NCBI RefSeq assembly: GCF_005503555.1
Contig: NZ_SCNG01000004.1
Location: 372,001 to 436,000 of the forward strand
Origin: Rudaea sp. 3F27F6
GTDB taxonomy: Bacteria; Pseudomonadota; Gammaproteobacteria; Xanthomonadales; Rhodanobacteraceae
Length of the DNA stretch: 64,000 nt
Direction: 5' to 3'
The position numbers were made by a program, and so were the translations under genes. The notes under the pieces were generated by a model. It saw only the letters and a program-made list of their open reading frames with translations. It was not told the origin of the DNA and searched no databases. Shown here one piece after another: positions 18,580-27,857 of the stretch; the stretch's first letter is position 1, and every line of letters starts with the position of its first letter.

Positions 18580-19569
18580 ATGTCCGAATCGTCCCAACAT
18601 CCTTCGCCCGCGGCTGCGGGCCTGCCGGTTTTCGCCGACGTCGAGCGCGCAGCCAAGCGCATTGCGCCGCACGCGACGCGCACACCCGTGCTGCGTTCGC
18701 GCGGCATCGATGCGCTCGCCGGCGCGACGCTCTCGTTCAAGTGCGAGAACTTCCAGCGCGTCGGCGCATTCAAGTTCCGCGGCGCCTGCAATGCGGTCTG
18801 GTCGCTGTCCGACGAGACCGCCGCACGAGGCGTCGTCACTCATTCTTCGGGCAATCACGGCGCGGCGCTGGCGCTCGCGGCGCGCACGCGCGGCATTCCC
18901 GTCCACGTCGTCGTGCCCGAGAACGCGGTCAAGACCAAACTCGCGGCGATCGAAGCCTACGGTGCGAAGCTGCATTTCTGCGCGCCGACGATCGCGGCGC
19001 GCGAAGCCGCTGCGGCGAAAGTCCAAGCCGAGACCGGCGCCGAACTCGTGCATCCCTACGCAGACGCGCGCGTGATCGCCGGCCAGGGCACGGCCGCGCT
19101 GGAATTGCTGTCCGAAGTCGGCGAACTCGACGCGCTGATCGCACCGATCGGCGGCGGCGGCCTGATCGGCGGCAGCGCGATCGCGGCCAAAGCGCTGCAG
19201 TCCGGCATCGAGGTCTATGCCGCCGAACCGACCGGCGCCGCCGACGCCTACGAATCCCTGCGCCGCGGCGCGCGCTTCACCGACATCGTCGCGGACACTG
19301 TCTGCGACGGCCTGCGCGGCCTGCTCGGCGAGATCAATTTCGCCCTGCTGCGTCATCACGACATTCGCGTATTGCCGGTCGACGATGCGCACACGATCGC
19401 GGCGCAACGCCTCGTCTTCGAGCGCATGAAGATCGTGATCGAACCGTCTTCGGCGATCGCGCTGGCGGCGATCCTCGCCCATCCCGAAATTTTCCGCGGG
19501 CGCCGCGTCGGCGTGATTTTCTCCGGCGGCAATGTCGATCTCGATCGGCTGCCCTGGCAAGCCCCGTAG
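18580..19569 (+). CDS. PLP-dependent serine/threonine dehydratase or serine racemase
   Basis: 329 residues from ATG 18580 (MSESSQHPSP); earlier in-frame Met codons at 18568 and 18544 are possible. It is a fold-type II PLP enzyme: the Schiff-base lysine is in FKFRG, the substrate carboxylate loop is SSGNHGAALA, and the glycine-rich phosphate loop is GGGGLIGGSA. The length and the lack of an ACT domain match catabolic threonine dehydratases and serine racemases rather than biosynthetic IlvA. Likely reactions are deamination of Thr or Ser, or Ser racemisation; the sequence alone does not decide. It follows the small coiled-coil gene by 77 bases and might share its transcript. Confidence 0.85.
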   Translation: MSESSQHPSPAAAGLPVFADVERAAKRIAPHATRTPVLRSRGIDALAGATLSFKCENFQRVGAFKFRGACNAVWSLSDETAARGVVTHSSGNHGAALALAARTRGIPVHVVVPENAVKTKLAAIEAYGAKLHFCAPTIAAREAAAAKVQAETGAELVHPYADARVIAGQGTAALELLSEVGELDALIAPIGGGGLIGGSAIAAKALQSGIEVYAAEPTGAADAYESLRRGARFTDIVADTVCDGLRGLLGEINFALLRHHDIRVLPVDDAHTIAAQRLVFERMKIVIEPSSAIALAAILAHPEIFRGRRVGVIFSGGNVDLDRLPWQAP

Positions 19570-19701
19570 CTTGCGGACTTGCCCGATCGCGGACGCATCG
19601 AAGCGGCGCGCGCTGACGAAAATCCGGCGCCCGTTCTCGATCGCGTGATCGACCCGCGGCCATTCCGACCGCTCCCTTTTTCATCAGGCCTGGAATCCAC
19701 T

Positions 19702-20112
19702 ATGAGCAACGCCACCGTCGATCTGATCCGCCGCTACTACGCCGCCTTCAATGCCGGCGACTGGGACGGCATGCTCGGCTGCCTGAGCGAAGACGTGGTG
19801 CACGACATCAACCAGGGCAAGCACGAAACCGGCAAGCCCGCGTTCCGTGCTTTTCTCGCGCACATGGAGCGCTGCTACCGCGAGCAGTTGCGCGACATCG
19901 TCGTGATGGCCGCAGAGAACGGCGACCGCGGCAGCGCCGAATTCGTCGTCCACGGCGAATACCTCGCCACCGACGAAGGCCTGCCGCCGGCGAACGGGCA
20001 GAAATATGTATTGCCCGCCGGGGCGTTCTTCGATATCCGCGACGGCCGCATCACGCGCGTGACCAACTACTACAATCTGCCGAATTGGACTGCGCAGGTG
20101 GTCGGCCCATGA
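19702..20112 (+). CDS. NTF2-like protein, ketosteroid-isomerase-related
   Basis: 136 residues, ATG 19702 (MSNATVDLIRRYYAAFNAGD). This is the SnoaL/NTF2-like fold of about 130 residues, with the opening helix and FNAGDWDGMLGCL, the HDINQGKHETGK strand, and the terminal GRITRVTNYYNLPNW. It resembles a conserved ketosteroid-isomerase-related family of unknown substrate. Its stop codon overlaps the start of the glycosylase gene by 4 bases (ATGA), so the two are co-translated. Confidence 0.8.
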   Translation: MSNATVDLIRRYYAAFNAGDWDGMLGCLSEDVVHDINQGKHETGKPAFRAFLAHMERCYREQLRDIVVMAAENGDRGSAEFVVHGEYLATDEGLPPANGQKYVLPAGAFFDIRDGRITRVTNYYNLPNWTAQVVGP

Positions 20113-20690
20113 CGGCGAAATCGAAACCCCTTGTCCGCTGCCGCTGGGCAGACGGCGGCAACGATCTCTATCTCGCCTACCACGACGAAGAATGGGGCGT
20201 GCCGCTGCACGACGACGACAAACTGTTCGAATTCCTCGTGCTCGAAGGCGCCCAGGCCGGCCTGTCCTGGTCGACTGTGCTGAACAAGCGCGAGGCTTAT
20301 CGGCGCGTGTTCCACGGCTTCGACATCGGCCGCGTCGCGCGCATGACCGACGCGGCGCTGGAAAAGCTGCTGCTCGATCCCGGCATCATCCGCAACCGGC
20401 AGAAGGTCTGGTCGGCACGCAACAACGCGCGCGCGGCGCTCAAGGTCATCGACGAAGTCGGCAGTCTCGACGCCTATTTCTGGTCCTTCGTCGACGGCAA
20501 GCCGATCCGCAGCCATCGCCGCGGCCACGGCGACGTGCCGCCGCGCACGGATCTGTCCGACAAGCTCAGCAAGGACATGCAGAAGCGCGGCTTCAACTTC
20601 GTCGGCTCGACGATCATCTACGCGCATATGCAGGCGACCGGCATGGTCAACGACCATCTCGTCACCTGCTTTCGCCACGACGAAGTGTAA
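20109..20690 (+). CDS. tag: DNA-3-methyladenine glycosylase I
   Basis: 193 residues. The N-terminal VRCRWADGGNDLYLAYHDEEWG is the Tag signature, with Cys and the Glu-Trp pair that bind the methylated base, followed by LFEFLVLEGAQAGLSW and the helix-hairpin-helix region. The C-terminal FVGSTIIYAHMQATGMVNDHL and the CF-H ending supply the usual zinc-binding His/Cys residues. It removes 3-methyladenine from alkylated DNA to start base excision repair. It is coupled to the NTF2-like gene by an ATGA overlap. Confidence 0.93.
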   Translation: MTAKSKPLVRCRWADGGNDLYLAYHDEEWGVPLHDDDKLFEFLVLEGAQAGLSWSTVLNKREAYRRVFHGFDIGRVARMTDAALEKLLLDPGIIRNRQKVWSARNNARAALKVIDEVGSLDAYFWSFVDGKPIRSHRRGHGDVPPRTDLSDKLSKDMQKRGFNFVGSTIIYAHMQATGMVNDHLVTCFRHDEV

Positions 20691-20756
20691 TTCTCGCTCG
20701 AACGCGCATGTGCCCACGTATTTGCGCGGGCGCAATGCTGCGTATCCGCCGTTATT

Positions 20757-21710
20757 TCACGGCGCGGTAGGTGGCAACGGTTGCCAAACGTACGTGCCGT
20801 CGATCCGGCGAATACGGCCGATGCCCGGAAACGGCGCATGCGCCGCCGCGAGCCAGTAGCCCTGCGCTGCAGCGTCGGCGAACAGCGCCTCGCGAGTGAC
20901 GCGTGCGCGCCGCGGCTCGCTGTCGTAGTGGATCGCGATCTGCGGATCGGCGATCTGCACCGCGGCGACGTGCAGCACATCGCCGCAGACGACGAGATCC
21001 TGCTGCTGGCTGTGAATGCGATAACCGGTGTGGCCGACCGTATGGCCGTCCATATTCACCGCCGTGATGCCCGCAACAAGTTTGGCACCGGTCTCGAATG
21101 TGGCGAAGCGATGCGCGGCAATATAGGGGCGCAGTGAAACCGTCACGCCGTCGAAACTCGCACGCACGCTCGGATCGACTTTGCCGAGATTGTCTTTGTC
21201 CTGCCAGAACGCCGCTTCGCGCGCCTCGGCATAGACGGTCGCGTTCGGAAACACTGCGCGCCCACCGCGCGCAATGCCGCCGACGTGATCCGGATGCAGA
21301 TGTGTGACCAGGATCGCGTCGATCGTCTCCGGCGCATAGCCGGCCGCGTGCAGCCGGCTTTCCAGTTTGCCCAGGCCGGCGCCTTGCAATTGCCCCGCGC
21401 CGGCATCGATAAGAACGCGCTGGCCGCCCGTGTCGATCAGATAGGCGTTGACGGTCGTGGGCACGCGTTTCGGCAACGTCGCCTTTTCCAACAAGCCTGG
21501 GACTTTGCTGGGCGAGTCGGCGATCAGCAGCGTGTCGGCATCGAGGTCGAACGTTCCGTCCGAGAGCGCGACGATGGTGAATTCGCCTAGGCGCATCTTG
21601 CGCACGCCGGCCTGCTCTGCGGCATCCACATCGGTAGCGGAAGACGCGACGGCAGCCAATGCGGTCAGCGCGACGGCCAACGGTCGGGACGAGAGAATTT
21701 CGCGGTACAT
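20757..21710 (-). CDS. Exported metallo-beta-lactamase-fold hydrolase
   Basis: 317 residues from ATG 21710 (MYREILSSRPLAVAL), which has GAGGAG seven bases upstream and opens a signal peptide cleaved near VDAAEQ. The mature enzyme has the MBL fold: NAYLIDTGGQRVLIDAGAG, the metal motif THLHPDHVGG, MDGHTVGHTGYRI with a metal-binding His, and GDVLHVAAVQ. Similar periplasmic proteins include lactonase-like and quorum-quenching hydrolases, but the substrate cannot be assigned. It follows the LysR-type regulator on the same strand after 97 bases and may be its target. Confidence 0.85.
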   Translation of the reverse strand: MYREILSSRPLAVALTALAAVASSATDVDAAEQAGVRKMRLGEFTIVALSDGTFDLDADTLLIADSPSKVPGLLEKATLPKRVPTTVNAYLIDTGGQRVLIDAGAGQLQGAGLGKLESRLHAAGYAPETIDAILVTHLHPDHVGGIARGGRAVFPNATVYAEAREAAFWQDKDNLGKVDPSVRASFDGVTVSLRPYIAAHRFATFETGAKLVAGITAVNMDGHTVGHTGYRIHSQQQDLVVCGDVLHVAAVQIADPQIAIHYDSEPRRARVTREALFADAAAQGYWLAAAHAPFPGIGRIRRIDGTYVWQPLPPTAP

Positions 21711-21807
21711 GCAGGCACTCCTCGATACGAAAGAGCGTCGAGAATGCTCCACGCATGCGCGCGCGAACACTGACGGCCGCGCAGGCCGCCCGTTCAAAAT
21801 TGTTCGA

Positions 21808-22680
21808 TCACGAGCCGACCGGGGCGCCGAGCAAGCGCACGGCGATCTCGGCCATGGCACGCAGGCGATCCATCCCGCGCACGTCTTCGTGATAACCCAT
21901 CCAGACGTCGCGCGCCGGCGGCGCATCGCCGAGATCGACGCACCGCAGTCCTTCCGTCCGATCGCCGAGCGGACACGGCAGGACCGCGACGCCGAGGCCG
22001 CGCTCGCACAGTCGCGCCTGCAGATGGCGATGGTTGCCGCTGAAGACGCTGCGCGCGCGCGGCAGCATGCGCTGCAGCCAATCGACTTCGGGATAGCGAT
22101 GGCGCTCGGTTTGCGTCATCAGCAACAGGTTCGTTGCGGCGCCGCCGTCGATATTCGGATCGGGTGCATCGCGCGCGACGTAAGCGGCGTAGTCGACGCG
22201 CATCAAATGCCGCTGCACGATGTTCGGCTCGGTGAAAGGCACCACACGGAATGCGATATCCGCCTCGCGCCGCGACAGATCGAACAACCGCGTATCCGCG
22301 AGCACTTCAGCCGTGATGCCCGGGTGGCGCAGGATCAGCTCTTCGAGCACGCATGGCAGCACGTAGGCGGCGAACCAGTCGGGCGCGGAGATGCGCAGTG
22401 CGCCTTCGGGCTTGGCATGGTCGCCGGCCAGTTGCCGCTGCATGGCCAAGGCGTTGGCTTCCATCTGCTCCGCCCAGCGCAACGCGGCTTCGCCCGCATC
22501 AGTCAGCACGACGCCGTCGCTGTGGCGCTGAACCAATGCGTAGCCGGCGTCCTTTTCCAACGCGCGCAGGCGGCGCCCTACGGTCGGGTGGCTCAGTCCG
22601 AGCAGGCGCGCCGCGGCGCCGAGCGATCCGCTGCGCGCCACGGCGAGGAATATCCGTAGATCGCTCCAGTCGACATTCAT
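21808..22680 (-). CDS. LysR-family transcriptional regulator
   Basis: 290 residues starting MNVDWSDLRIFLAVARSG. The winged helix-turn-helix (residues 5-65, SLGAAARLLGLSHPTVGRRL) is followed by a periplasmic-binding-like effector domain (GALRISAPDWFAAYVLP...). The Ser-His-Pro-Thr recognition helix is that of the CbbR/CrgA-like branch. It lies between bioC, which ends 34 bases upstream, and the MBL-fold gene, so it could be read from the biotin operon. Its inducer is unknown; the exported hydrolase is the nearest plausible target. Confidence 0.9.
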   Translation of the reverse strand: MNVDWSDLRIFLAVARSGSLGAAARLLGLSHPTVGRRLRALEKDAGYALVQRHSDGVVLTDAGEAALRWAEQMEANALAMQRQLAGDHAKPEGALRISAPDWFAAYVLPCVLEELILRHPGITAEVLADTRLFDLSRREADIAFRVVPFTEPNIVQRHLMRVDYAAYVARDAPDPNIDGGAATNLLLMTQTERHRYPEVDWLQRMLPRARSVFSGNHRHLQARLCERGLGVAVLPCPLGDRTEGLRCVDLGDAPPARDVWMGYHEDVRGMDRLRAMAEIAVRLLGAPVGS

Positions 22681-22714
22681 GACGCAATCATTCTGCCGGA
22701 TGCGATGAAGCGCT

Positions 22715-23584
22715 TTAGCGCCGCGAGCCGCGCAGGCGCTCGAGTGGAAAACTTGCGATCTCGCCGCCACCGCGGCCGCGGCGCGGCTGGCCCGGATCGG
22801 GCGCCCAGGCATGCGCGTAGATGACTTCGTAAGTCGCCGGCAGCAGGCCGTCGGCGCGAAAGGCCTCGTATGCCTCGATCGCACGGCGATAGTGCGCACG
22901 CCCGGTCAGGCCGCGTGCGCGCGCCGGGTCGGCGTTGGTCGCGCCGATCGCTTTCAGCTCGCGCATCAAGGTCGGCGCTTCCTTGTACGTCAGGGTGAAA
23001 TGCTCGGCATCGAGCACGGGATCGCGGAACCCGCCATACATCAGCGCGTCGCCGACGCGCGCGATATCGGCGAACTGGCTGACGTGCGGCGACCGGTCCG
23101 TCTGCGCCCATGCGGCACGCAGCTCGTGCAAGGTGTCGGGACCGAAAGTCGACAGCGCGAGGTAACCGCCGGGACGCAGCACGCGGCGGAATTCATCGAA
23201 CAGCGCGGGCAGGTCGTCGATCCACTGGACGCAGAGGTTCGAATAGATCACGTCGATACTCGCGTCGGCGAACGGCAGCGCGCGCGCATCGGCATTGACA
23301 CGCGCGAGCGGACGCAGCCACGCGGGCTTGATCCGGTTCAACATCGGCAATGCCGCATCGAGCGCTATCACCTGCGCGCCTTTCCAGCGCGTGCGCATGG
23401 CCTGCGCCGCATGGCCCGGACCGCAGCCGAGATCGAGCACGCGCGCGGGCGCCGCTTCCACGTAGTCGAGACGTTCGAGCAGGCGCTGCTCGACCTCGCG
23501 CTGAAGCACGGCGTTCGCCTCGTAGCTCGACGCGGCGCGGCCGAAAGCGCGGCGCACCTGGCGCGTATCGAACGGCGGCGTCAT
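22715..23584 (-). CDS. bioC: Malonyl-ACP O-methyltransferase BioC
   Basis: 289 residues. It starts FDTRQVRRAFGRAASSYEANAVLQ, the BioC N-terminus, then has the SAM-binding motif ARVLDLGCGPGHAAQ, the acidic loop VIALDAALPML and the YSNLCVQWIDD region. BioC methylates the free carboxyl of malonyl-ACP so that fatty acid synthesis can build the pimelate moiety of biotin. Its start overlaps the bioH stop by 4 bases. The C-terminus carries an extra Arg/Gly-rich tail of about 20 residues. Confidence 0.92.
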   Translation of the reverse strand: MTPPFDTRQVRRAFGRAASSYEANAVLQREVEQRLLERLDYVEAAPARVLDLGCGPGHAAQAMRTRWKGAQVIALDAALPMLNRIKPAWLRPLARVNADARALPFADASIDVIYSNLCVQWIDDLPALFDEFRRVLRPGGYLALSTFGPDTLHELRAAWAQTDRSPHVSQFADIARVGDALMYGGFRDPVLDAEHFTLTYKEAPTLMRELKAIGATNADPARARGLTGRAHYRRAIEAYEAFRADGLLPATYEVIYAHAWAPDPGQPRRGRGGGEIASFPLERLRGSRR

Positions 23585-24441
23585 GCGCGTGCAGGGGCGC
23601 GGCTTTCGTGCGCCTCGTGCGGAAGAGTCGAATCGGTCGAGCCCGGCTGGTTTGAATCAGGCACAGTCAGCGCGGGCAATCTGTCCGCGAAATCGAAGAT
23701 CGCTTCGGCCACTTCCTGCGGATGGCTCAGGAACGGCGCATGGCCCGAGTCGATTTCGACGAACTCGCCGCCGGCACTCTGCTGCGATGACCAGCGCATC
23801 GCTTCGGACGAGATCAAACGGTCGCGCCGCCCGGCGATCCAGAGACTCGGCATGCGCAGTTCGGCGATACGTGCGCGCAAGTCCGAAGTTTCGAGTACGC
23901 GCAGTCCGTCGACGAGCACGCGCATCGGCGGTTCGCCGCGCTCGAATACGCGCGCCTTGAGATCGCGCAGCATCGACTGCGCATTCGCGCTGCCGATCAG
24001 TTCGAGGGCGAGAAAACGCTCGATCGCGCGGCAGTAGTCGCGCTGCAGACCGGTGCCGAATTCGGTGAGAACGTTGGGTGCGACGGCGTGCGGCCAATCG
24101 GGCGCGCTCAGCAGACGCGGCGATTCGGCGATCTCAACGAGGCCGCGCACATGTTCGGGCGCATCGAGCGCGGCATGCAGGGCGACAAGTCCGCCCATTG
24201 ACCAGCCGACCCACAGCGCGCGCTGCGGCGTAGCCGCGGCGATACGTGCCGCCCAGTCCCGGGCGTCGACCACCGCCGCGTCGTCGCGGCTGAAACCGTG
24301 ACCCGGCAAATCGACCAGATGCACGCGGAAACGCTCCGCGAGCAGCGGCGTCAACGGCGCGAAGATGCCGCCGTGCATGGCCCAACCGTGGATCAACACC
24401 AGGTCGGGGCCGGCGCCGACCGTTTCGATATGCAAAGTCAT
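23581..24441 (-). CDS. bioH: Pimeloyl-ACP methyl ester esterase BioH
   Basis: 286 residues from ATG 24441 (MTLHIETVGAGPDLVLIHGW). It is an alpha/beta hydrolase with nucleophile Ser81 in GWSMGG, an Asp in GRRDRLI and a His in DSGHAPFLSHP. The GWAMHGGIF motif is typical of BioH. It demethylates pimeloyl-ACP methyl ester, ending elongation before BioF. A C-terminal extension of about 30 residues after FADRLPAL is unusual. It is coupled to bioC by ATGA. Confidence 0.92.
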   Translation of the reverse strand: MTLHIETVGAGPDLVLIHGWAMHGGIFAPLTPLLAERFRVHLVDLPGHGFSRDDAAVVDARDWAARIAAATPQRALWVGWSMGGLVALHAALDAPEHVRGLVEIAESPRLLSAPDWPHAVAPNVLTEFGTGLQRDYCRAIERFLALELIGSANAQSMLRDLKARVFERGEPPMRVLVDGLRVLETSDLRARIAELRMPSLWIAGRRDRLISSEAMRWSSQQSAGGEFVEIDSGHAPFLSHPQEVAEAIFDFADRLPALTVPDSNQPGSTDSTLPHEAHESRAPARA

Positions 24442-24544
24442 GAATGGTTTTTCAGTCGAATTCGAAAAAGAACAGCTTGAGCCACGCAATACACAGAGAG
24501 CACCGAAAGGAGCAAATGAACCATCTGAATTTCTTTCCCCGTGC

Positions 24545-25756
24545 TCAGACCTTGGCTTTGCTCTTGTCGCCACCTTCGCGGCGCGCATGCGCGATCGCGC
24601 GTGCAAGCGCGTTGAGGAGTTTTTCCACGTCGGCTTCTTCGTGCAGCGCTGACAAGGTGACGCGCAGCCGCGCCTTACCTTGCGCGACCGTCGGCGGACG
24701 AATGGCAGGCACGTAGTAGCCGTCGCTTTCCAGACGCCGCGAAGCGATCAGTGCCGCACGACTCGCGCCGATCAGCACGGGCTGGATCGGCGTGCGCGAT
24801 GCGACCAGATCAATGCCGCGCTCGCTCGCACCCGCACAGAAGTGAGCGACGAGGCGGCCGAGCTTGGCCCGCCGCCAATCCTCGAAACGCGCGATGTCGA
24901 CCGCCGCGCTTGTCGCTGCGGCGAGCGCGGGAGGCATCGCCGTCGTGTAGACGTGGGGGCGGGCGAACTGGACGAGGCCGTCGATCAGCGCCTTGCTGCC
25001 GGCGACGAAGGCGCCGCCGACGCCGAGCGCCTTGCCGAGCGTCGCCATCAGCACCGGCGCATCGTCCTGCTTCAATTTCGCTTCGACGAGACTGCCGGCG
25101 CCTTCCTCGCCGAGCACACCGATGCCGTGGGCGTCGTCGACCATCAGGGTCGCCTGCTGCGCCTTGCACAGCCCGGCGAGTTCGCCCAACGGCGCGATGT
25201 CACCGTCCATGCTGAATACACCGTCGGTGGCGACGAGGGCGGCGTGGTCGGCGGACGATTCGAGTTGCCGCCGCGCGCTGCCGACATCGGCGTGCACGTA
25301 GCGCTTGAGCGTCGCACCGGACAATCGCGCGCCGTCGATCAGGCAGGCGTGGTTGAGCTTGTCCTGCACACAGACGTCGCCGTCGCCGAGCAAGGTCTGG
25401 ATCGCGCCGAGATTGGCCATGTAGCCGGTCGAGAACAGCAGCGCGCATTTGCGCCGCGTCCAGCTCGCGAGCTTGTCTTCGAGCGCTTCGTGCTCTTCGC
25501 GATGACCGCCGAGCAGATGCGCCGCGGTCGCGCCGACGCCCCACTGCCGCGCCGCGCGGATCAGCGCTTCCTGCAAGCTCGGATGCTGGGCCAGGCCGAG
25601 ATAATCGTTGCTGGCGAAATTGACCAGGGTCTTGCCGTCGATGCGGATGCGCACGCCGTCGACTTTCTCGACGCTGCGCAGCCGGCGCAGCAGATCCTGC
25701 CGCGCGCGTTCGGCTTGGACGGAAGCGAGGCGTTCGATGAGATCGGGACGGGTCAT
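24545..25756 (-). CDS. bioF: 8-amino-7-oxononanoate synthase BioF
   Basis: 403 residues, a fold-type I PLP alpha-oxoamine synthase. Visible motifs are NFASNDYLGLAQHPS, the DDAHGIGVLGEEGAG loop with the PLP-ring Asp/His, and MATLGKALGVGG with Schiff-base Lys242. It condenses pimeloyl-ACP with alanine. The gene follows bioB after a 122-base gap that contains two REP-type palindromes, and precedes bioH by 103 bases; that second gap contains a piece resembling a common dispersed sequence but no gene. Confidence 0.96.
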   Translation of the reverse strand: MTRPDLIERLASVQAERARQDLLRRLRSVEKVDGVRIRIDGKTLVNFASNDYLGLAQHPSLQEALIRAARQWGVGATAAHLLGGHREEHEALEDKLASWTRRKCALLFSTGYMANLGAIQTLLGDGDVCVQDKLNHACLIDGARLSGATLKRYVHADVGSARRQLESSADHAALVATDGVFSMDGDIAPLGELAGLCKAQQATLMVDDAHGIGVLGEEGAGSLVEAKLKQDDAPVLMATLGKALGVGGAFVAGSKALIDGLVQFARPHVYTTAMPPALAAATSAAVDIARFEDWRRAKLGRLVAHFCAGASERGIDLVASRTPIQPVLIGASRAALIASRRLESDGYYVPAIRPPTVAQGKARLRVTLSALHEEADVEKLLNALARAIAHARREGGDKSKAKV

Positions 25757-25770
25757 GCTTTTCGCTCGTC

Positions 25771-25865
25771 ATTCCCGCGAAAGCGGGAATCCAGCCTTAC
25801 GCTTTAGACCGTTTCCAAGAAGCATTGATGACCACGAAGAAGCGGATTCCCGCTTTTGCGGGAAT
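25771..25865. repeat. Pair of REP-type palindromes between bioB and bioF
   Basis: ATTCCCGC-GAAA-GCGGGAAT at 25771-25790 and ATTCCCGC-TTTT-GCGGGAAT at 25846-25865. Each is a perfect 8-bp stem, and the two together form a larger inverted pair. The palindrome is of the kind dispersed in Xanthomonadales intergenic regions. In the transcript it would place stable stems between bioB and bioF. Confidence 0.85.
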
Positions 25866-25878
25866 GCCGATCCAAGGG

Positions 25879-26892
25879 TCAGGCCGCCTCGACGATATCC
25901 GCATGCACCGTGCCCGGCTCAAGTTCCACCTGCATCGGCGCAATGCCGAGCCGCGCGAACAGAGCCTGGTCGTGCTCGACGTCGGGATTGCCGGTTGTCA
26001 GCAGCTTCTCGCCGTAGAAGATCGAATTTGCGCCGGCGAAGAAGCAGAGCGCCTGCAGCTCGTCGCTCATCTCGGCGCGGCCCGCGGAGAGGCGCACCAT
26101 CGAGCGCGGCATCAAAATGCGCGCGACCGCGATCGTGCGCACGAACTCGAACGGATCGAGCAGGGCCGTGCCGCTGAGCGGCGTGCCGGCGACCTGGACG
26201 AGCCGGTTGATCGGCACCGACTGCGGGTGCTCGGGCAGGTTCGCCAGGGTGTGCAGCAGGCCCGCGCGCTGCTCGCGCGATTCGCCCATGCCGACGATGC
26301 CGCCGCAGCAGGTTTTCATGCCGGCCGAGCGCACGTTTTCCAGGGTGTCGAGGCGGTCCTGGTACTCGCGCGTATGAATGATCTCGCCGTAGAACTCCGG
26401 CGCCGTGTCGAGATTGTGGTTGTAGTAGTCGAGGCCGGCCGATTTCAGCGTCTGCGCCTGCGGCGCGCTGAGCATGCCGAGCGTGGCGCAGGTTTCCATG
26501 CCGAGCGCGCGCACTGCGCCGACCATTTCGGCGACCTTCTCCACGTCGCGGTCCTTCGGTGAGCGCCAGGCCGCGCCCATGCAGAAGCGCGTTGCGCCGG
26601 CGGCCTTGGCCTGTTTGGCCTTGTCGAGCACGGCGTCGAGCGACATCAGTTTCTCGGCCTTCACCCCGGTCGCATAGCGCGCGCTCTGCGGACAATAGGC
26701 GCAGTCCTCGGGGCAGCCGCCGGTCTTGATCGAAAGCAGGGTGGAGACCTGCACCGCGTTCGCATCGTGATGCGCGCGATGCACGGAGTGCGCGCGCGCA
26801 AGCAGATCGTTGAACGGCAGGGCGAATAGCGCGAGCACGTCGGCGCGGCTGGGATTTTCGGGCGTGGAAACGGAATGCAGATGGGCTGACAT
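25879..26892 (-). CDS. bioB: Biotin synthase BioB
   Basis: 337 residues. The radical-SAM cluster motif is Cys60-x3-Cys64-x2-Cys67 ([13 protein letters not shown]), and the second [2Fe-2S] cluster ligands fit [21 protein letters not shown] and the Arg in VRLSAGR. It inserts sulfur into dethiobiotin in the last step of biotin synthesis. It is first in the bioB-F-H-C run. A BirA-type operator lies 55-88 bases upstream of its start. bioA and bioD are not in the window. Confidence 0.97.
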   Translation of the reverse strand: MSAHLHSVSTPENPSRADVLALFALPFNDLLARAHSVHRAHHDANAVQVSTLLSIKTGGCPEDCAYCPQSARYATGVKAEKLMSLDAVLDKAKQAKAAGATRFCMGAAWRSPKDRDVEKVAEMVGAVRALGMETCATLGMLSAPQAQTLKSAGLDYYNHNLDTAPEFYGEIIHTREYQDRLDTLENVRSAGMKTCCGGIVGMGESREQRAGLLHTLANLPEHPQSVPINRLVQVAGTPLSGTALLDPFEFVRTIAVARILMPRSMVRLSAGRAEMSDELQALCFFAGANSIFYGEKLLTTGNPDVEHDQALFARLGIAPMQVELEPGTVHADIVEAA

Positions 26893-26933
26893 CGCAAAAC
26901 TCGCGGCTGGCGTAGACTGCCCGGAGTGTGAAT

Positions 26934-27707
26934 ATGCCGATACTTTCTGTCAACCCGAAACAGCCGTCATTGGTTGACAGACTGTGCCGGCGCCTGCAAT
27001 TCGCGCTGCTACCGCCGCACTGCCTGTTGTGCGGTGCGCGTAGCGGAACGCCGCGCGATCTTTGCCCGGCCTGCGCCGCCGATCTCTCAGCGAACCGTAG
27101 TGCCTGCGCGTGCTGCGCCCTGCCGCTGGCAACGCCCGCGGCACTGTGCGGTGAATGCCTGCAGCGCGAGCCGCCGTTCGATGCGGCCTACGCGCCGTTT
27201 CTCTACAGCCATCCGCTCGATCTCTTGATGACTCAACTCAAATTCGGCCGCAGCCTCGCCGCCGGACGCGTGCTGAGCGAACTGTGGATTACGGCGCTGC
27301 GCGCCGCACTTGCGCAAGGCACTATCGCAGATATACCGGACGCCGTCGTGCCGGTGCCGCTGCACGCGACGCGTCTGCGCGAACGCGGCTACAACCAGAC
27401 GCTCGAATTGGCCAAGCCGCTCGCGCGTGCCTTGCGCATCGCGCTCGCACCAGGCCTGCTGCGCCGCACACGCGCGACGGCGGCGCAGGCGAATCTCGAC
27501 GCGGTCGCGCGGCGCAGGAATCTGCGCGGCGCATTCGAAGTCGATGCGAAGGCGCTCGCCGCGGCCGGCGCTCCGGCCCGCGTCGTCCTGCTCGACGACG
27601 TGATGACGACCGGCGCGACTCTGCGCGAATGCGCGCGCACGCTCAAGCGCGCAGGCGTGGCACGGGTCGAAGTCTGGGCGCTGGCGCGCGCGCCGCATCG
27701 ACGCTGA
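26934..27707 (+). CDS. comF: ComF family phosphoribosyltransferase-like protein
   Basis: 257 residues from ATG 26934, with GGAG at 26923-26926; an in-frame GTG lies two codons earlier. The N-terminal part carries cysteine pairs typical of the ComF zinc ribbon (CLLCG, CPAC, CACC, CGEC). The C-terminal phosphoribosyltransferase domain has the PRPP loop [14 protein letters not shown]. ComF proteins act in DNA uptake and recombination in competent bacteria; GntX of E. coli is related. It is divergent from bioB with only 41 bases between the start codons. Confidence 0.9.
   Translation: MPILSVNPKQPSLVDRLCRRLQFALLPPHCLLCGARSGTPRDLCPACAADLSANRSACACCALPLATPAALCGECLQREPPFDAAYAPFLYSHPLDLLMTQLKFGRSLAAGRVLSELWITALRAALAQGTIADIPDAVVPVPLHATRLRERGYNQTLELAKPLARALRIALAPGLLRRTRATAAQANLDAVARRRNLRGAFEVDAKALAAAGAPARVVLLDDVMTTGATLRECARTLKRAGVARVEVWALARAPHRR
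26947..26980 (-). promoter_or_regulatory. BirA-type operator of the biotin operon
   Basis: A perfect 9-bp inverted repeat CTGTCAACC-N16-GGTTGACAG fits the known proteobacterial BirA box (TTGTAAACC-N14..16-GGTTTACAA), with TCAACC replacing TAAACC. It lies upstream of bioB and within codons 5-16 of comF. The left arm read on the minus strand contains TTGACA, a consensus -35, so a repressor bound here would block bioB transcription. Confidence 0.7.
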
Positions 27708-27857
27708 AAGCGGGCCCGCCGGCGGAATCGCGCCGACGCACAAATCCATTCCGCAGCGCAGCTACCCATCTTTGCGAGGCTGGATATACTCGGATGGCTT
27801 ATTCCGTACCGCCCCATCGTTGTTTCCGTCCATCAGCCTGTTTCTAGGGAGAAAGGC

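Noticed and set aside
24470-24540. Dispersed-repeat-like sequence between bioH and bioF (CACAGAGAGCACCGAAAGG)
   Set aside because: Resembles a commonly seen genomic sequence but only one copy is in the window and no inverted structure is clear, so it is not listed as a repeat.
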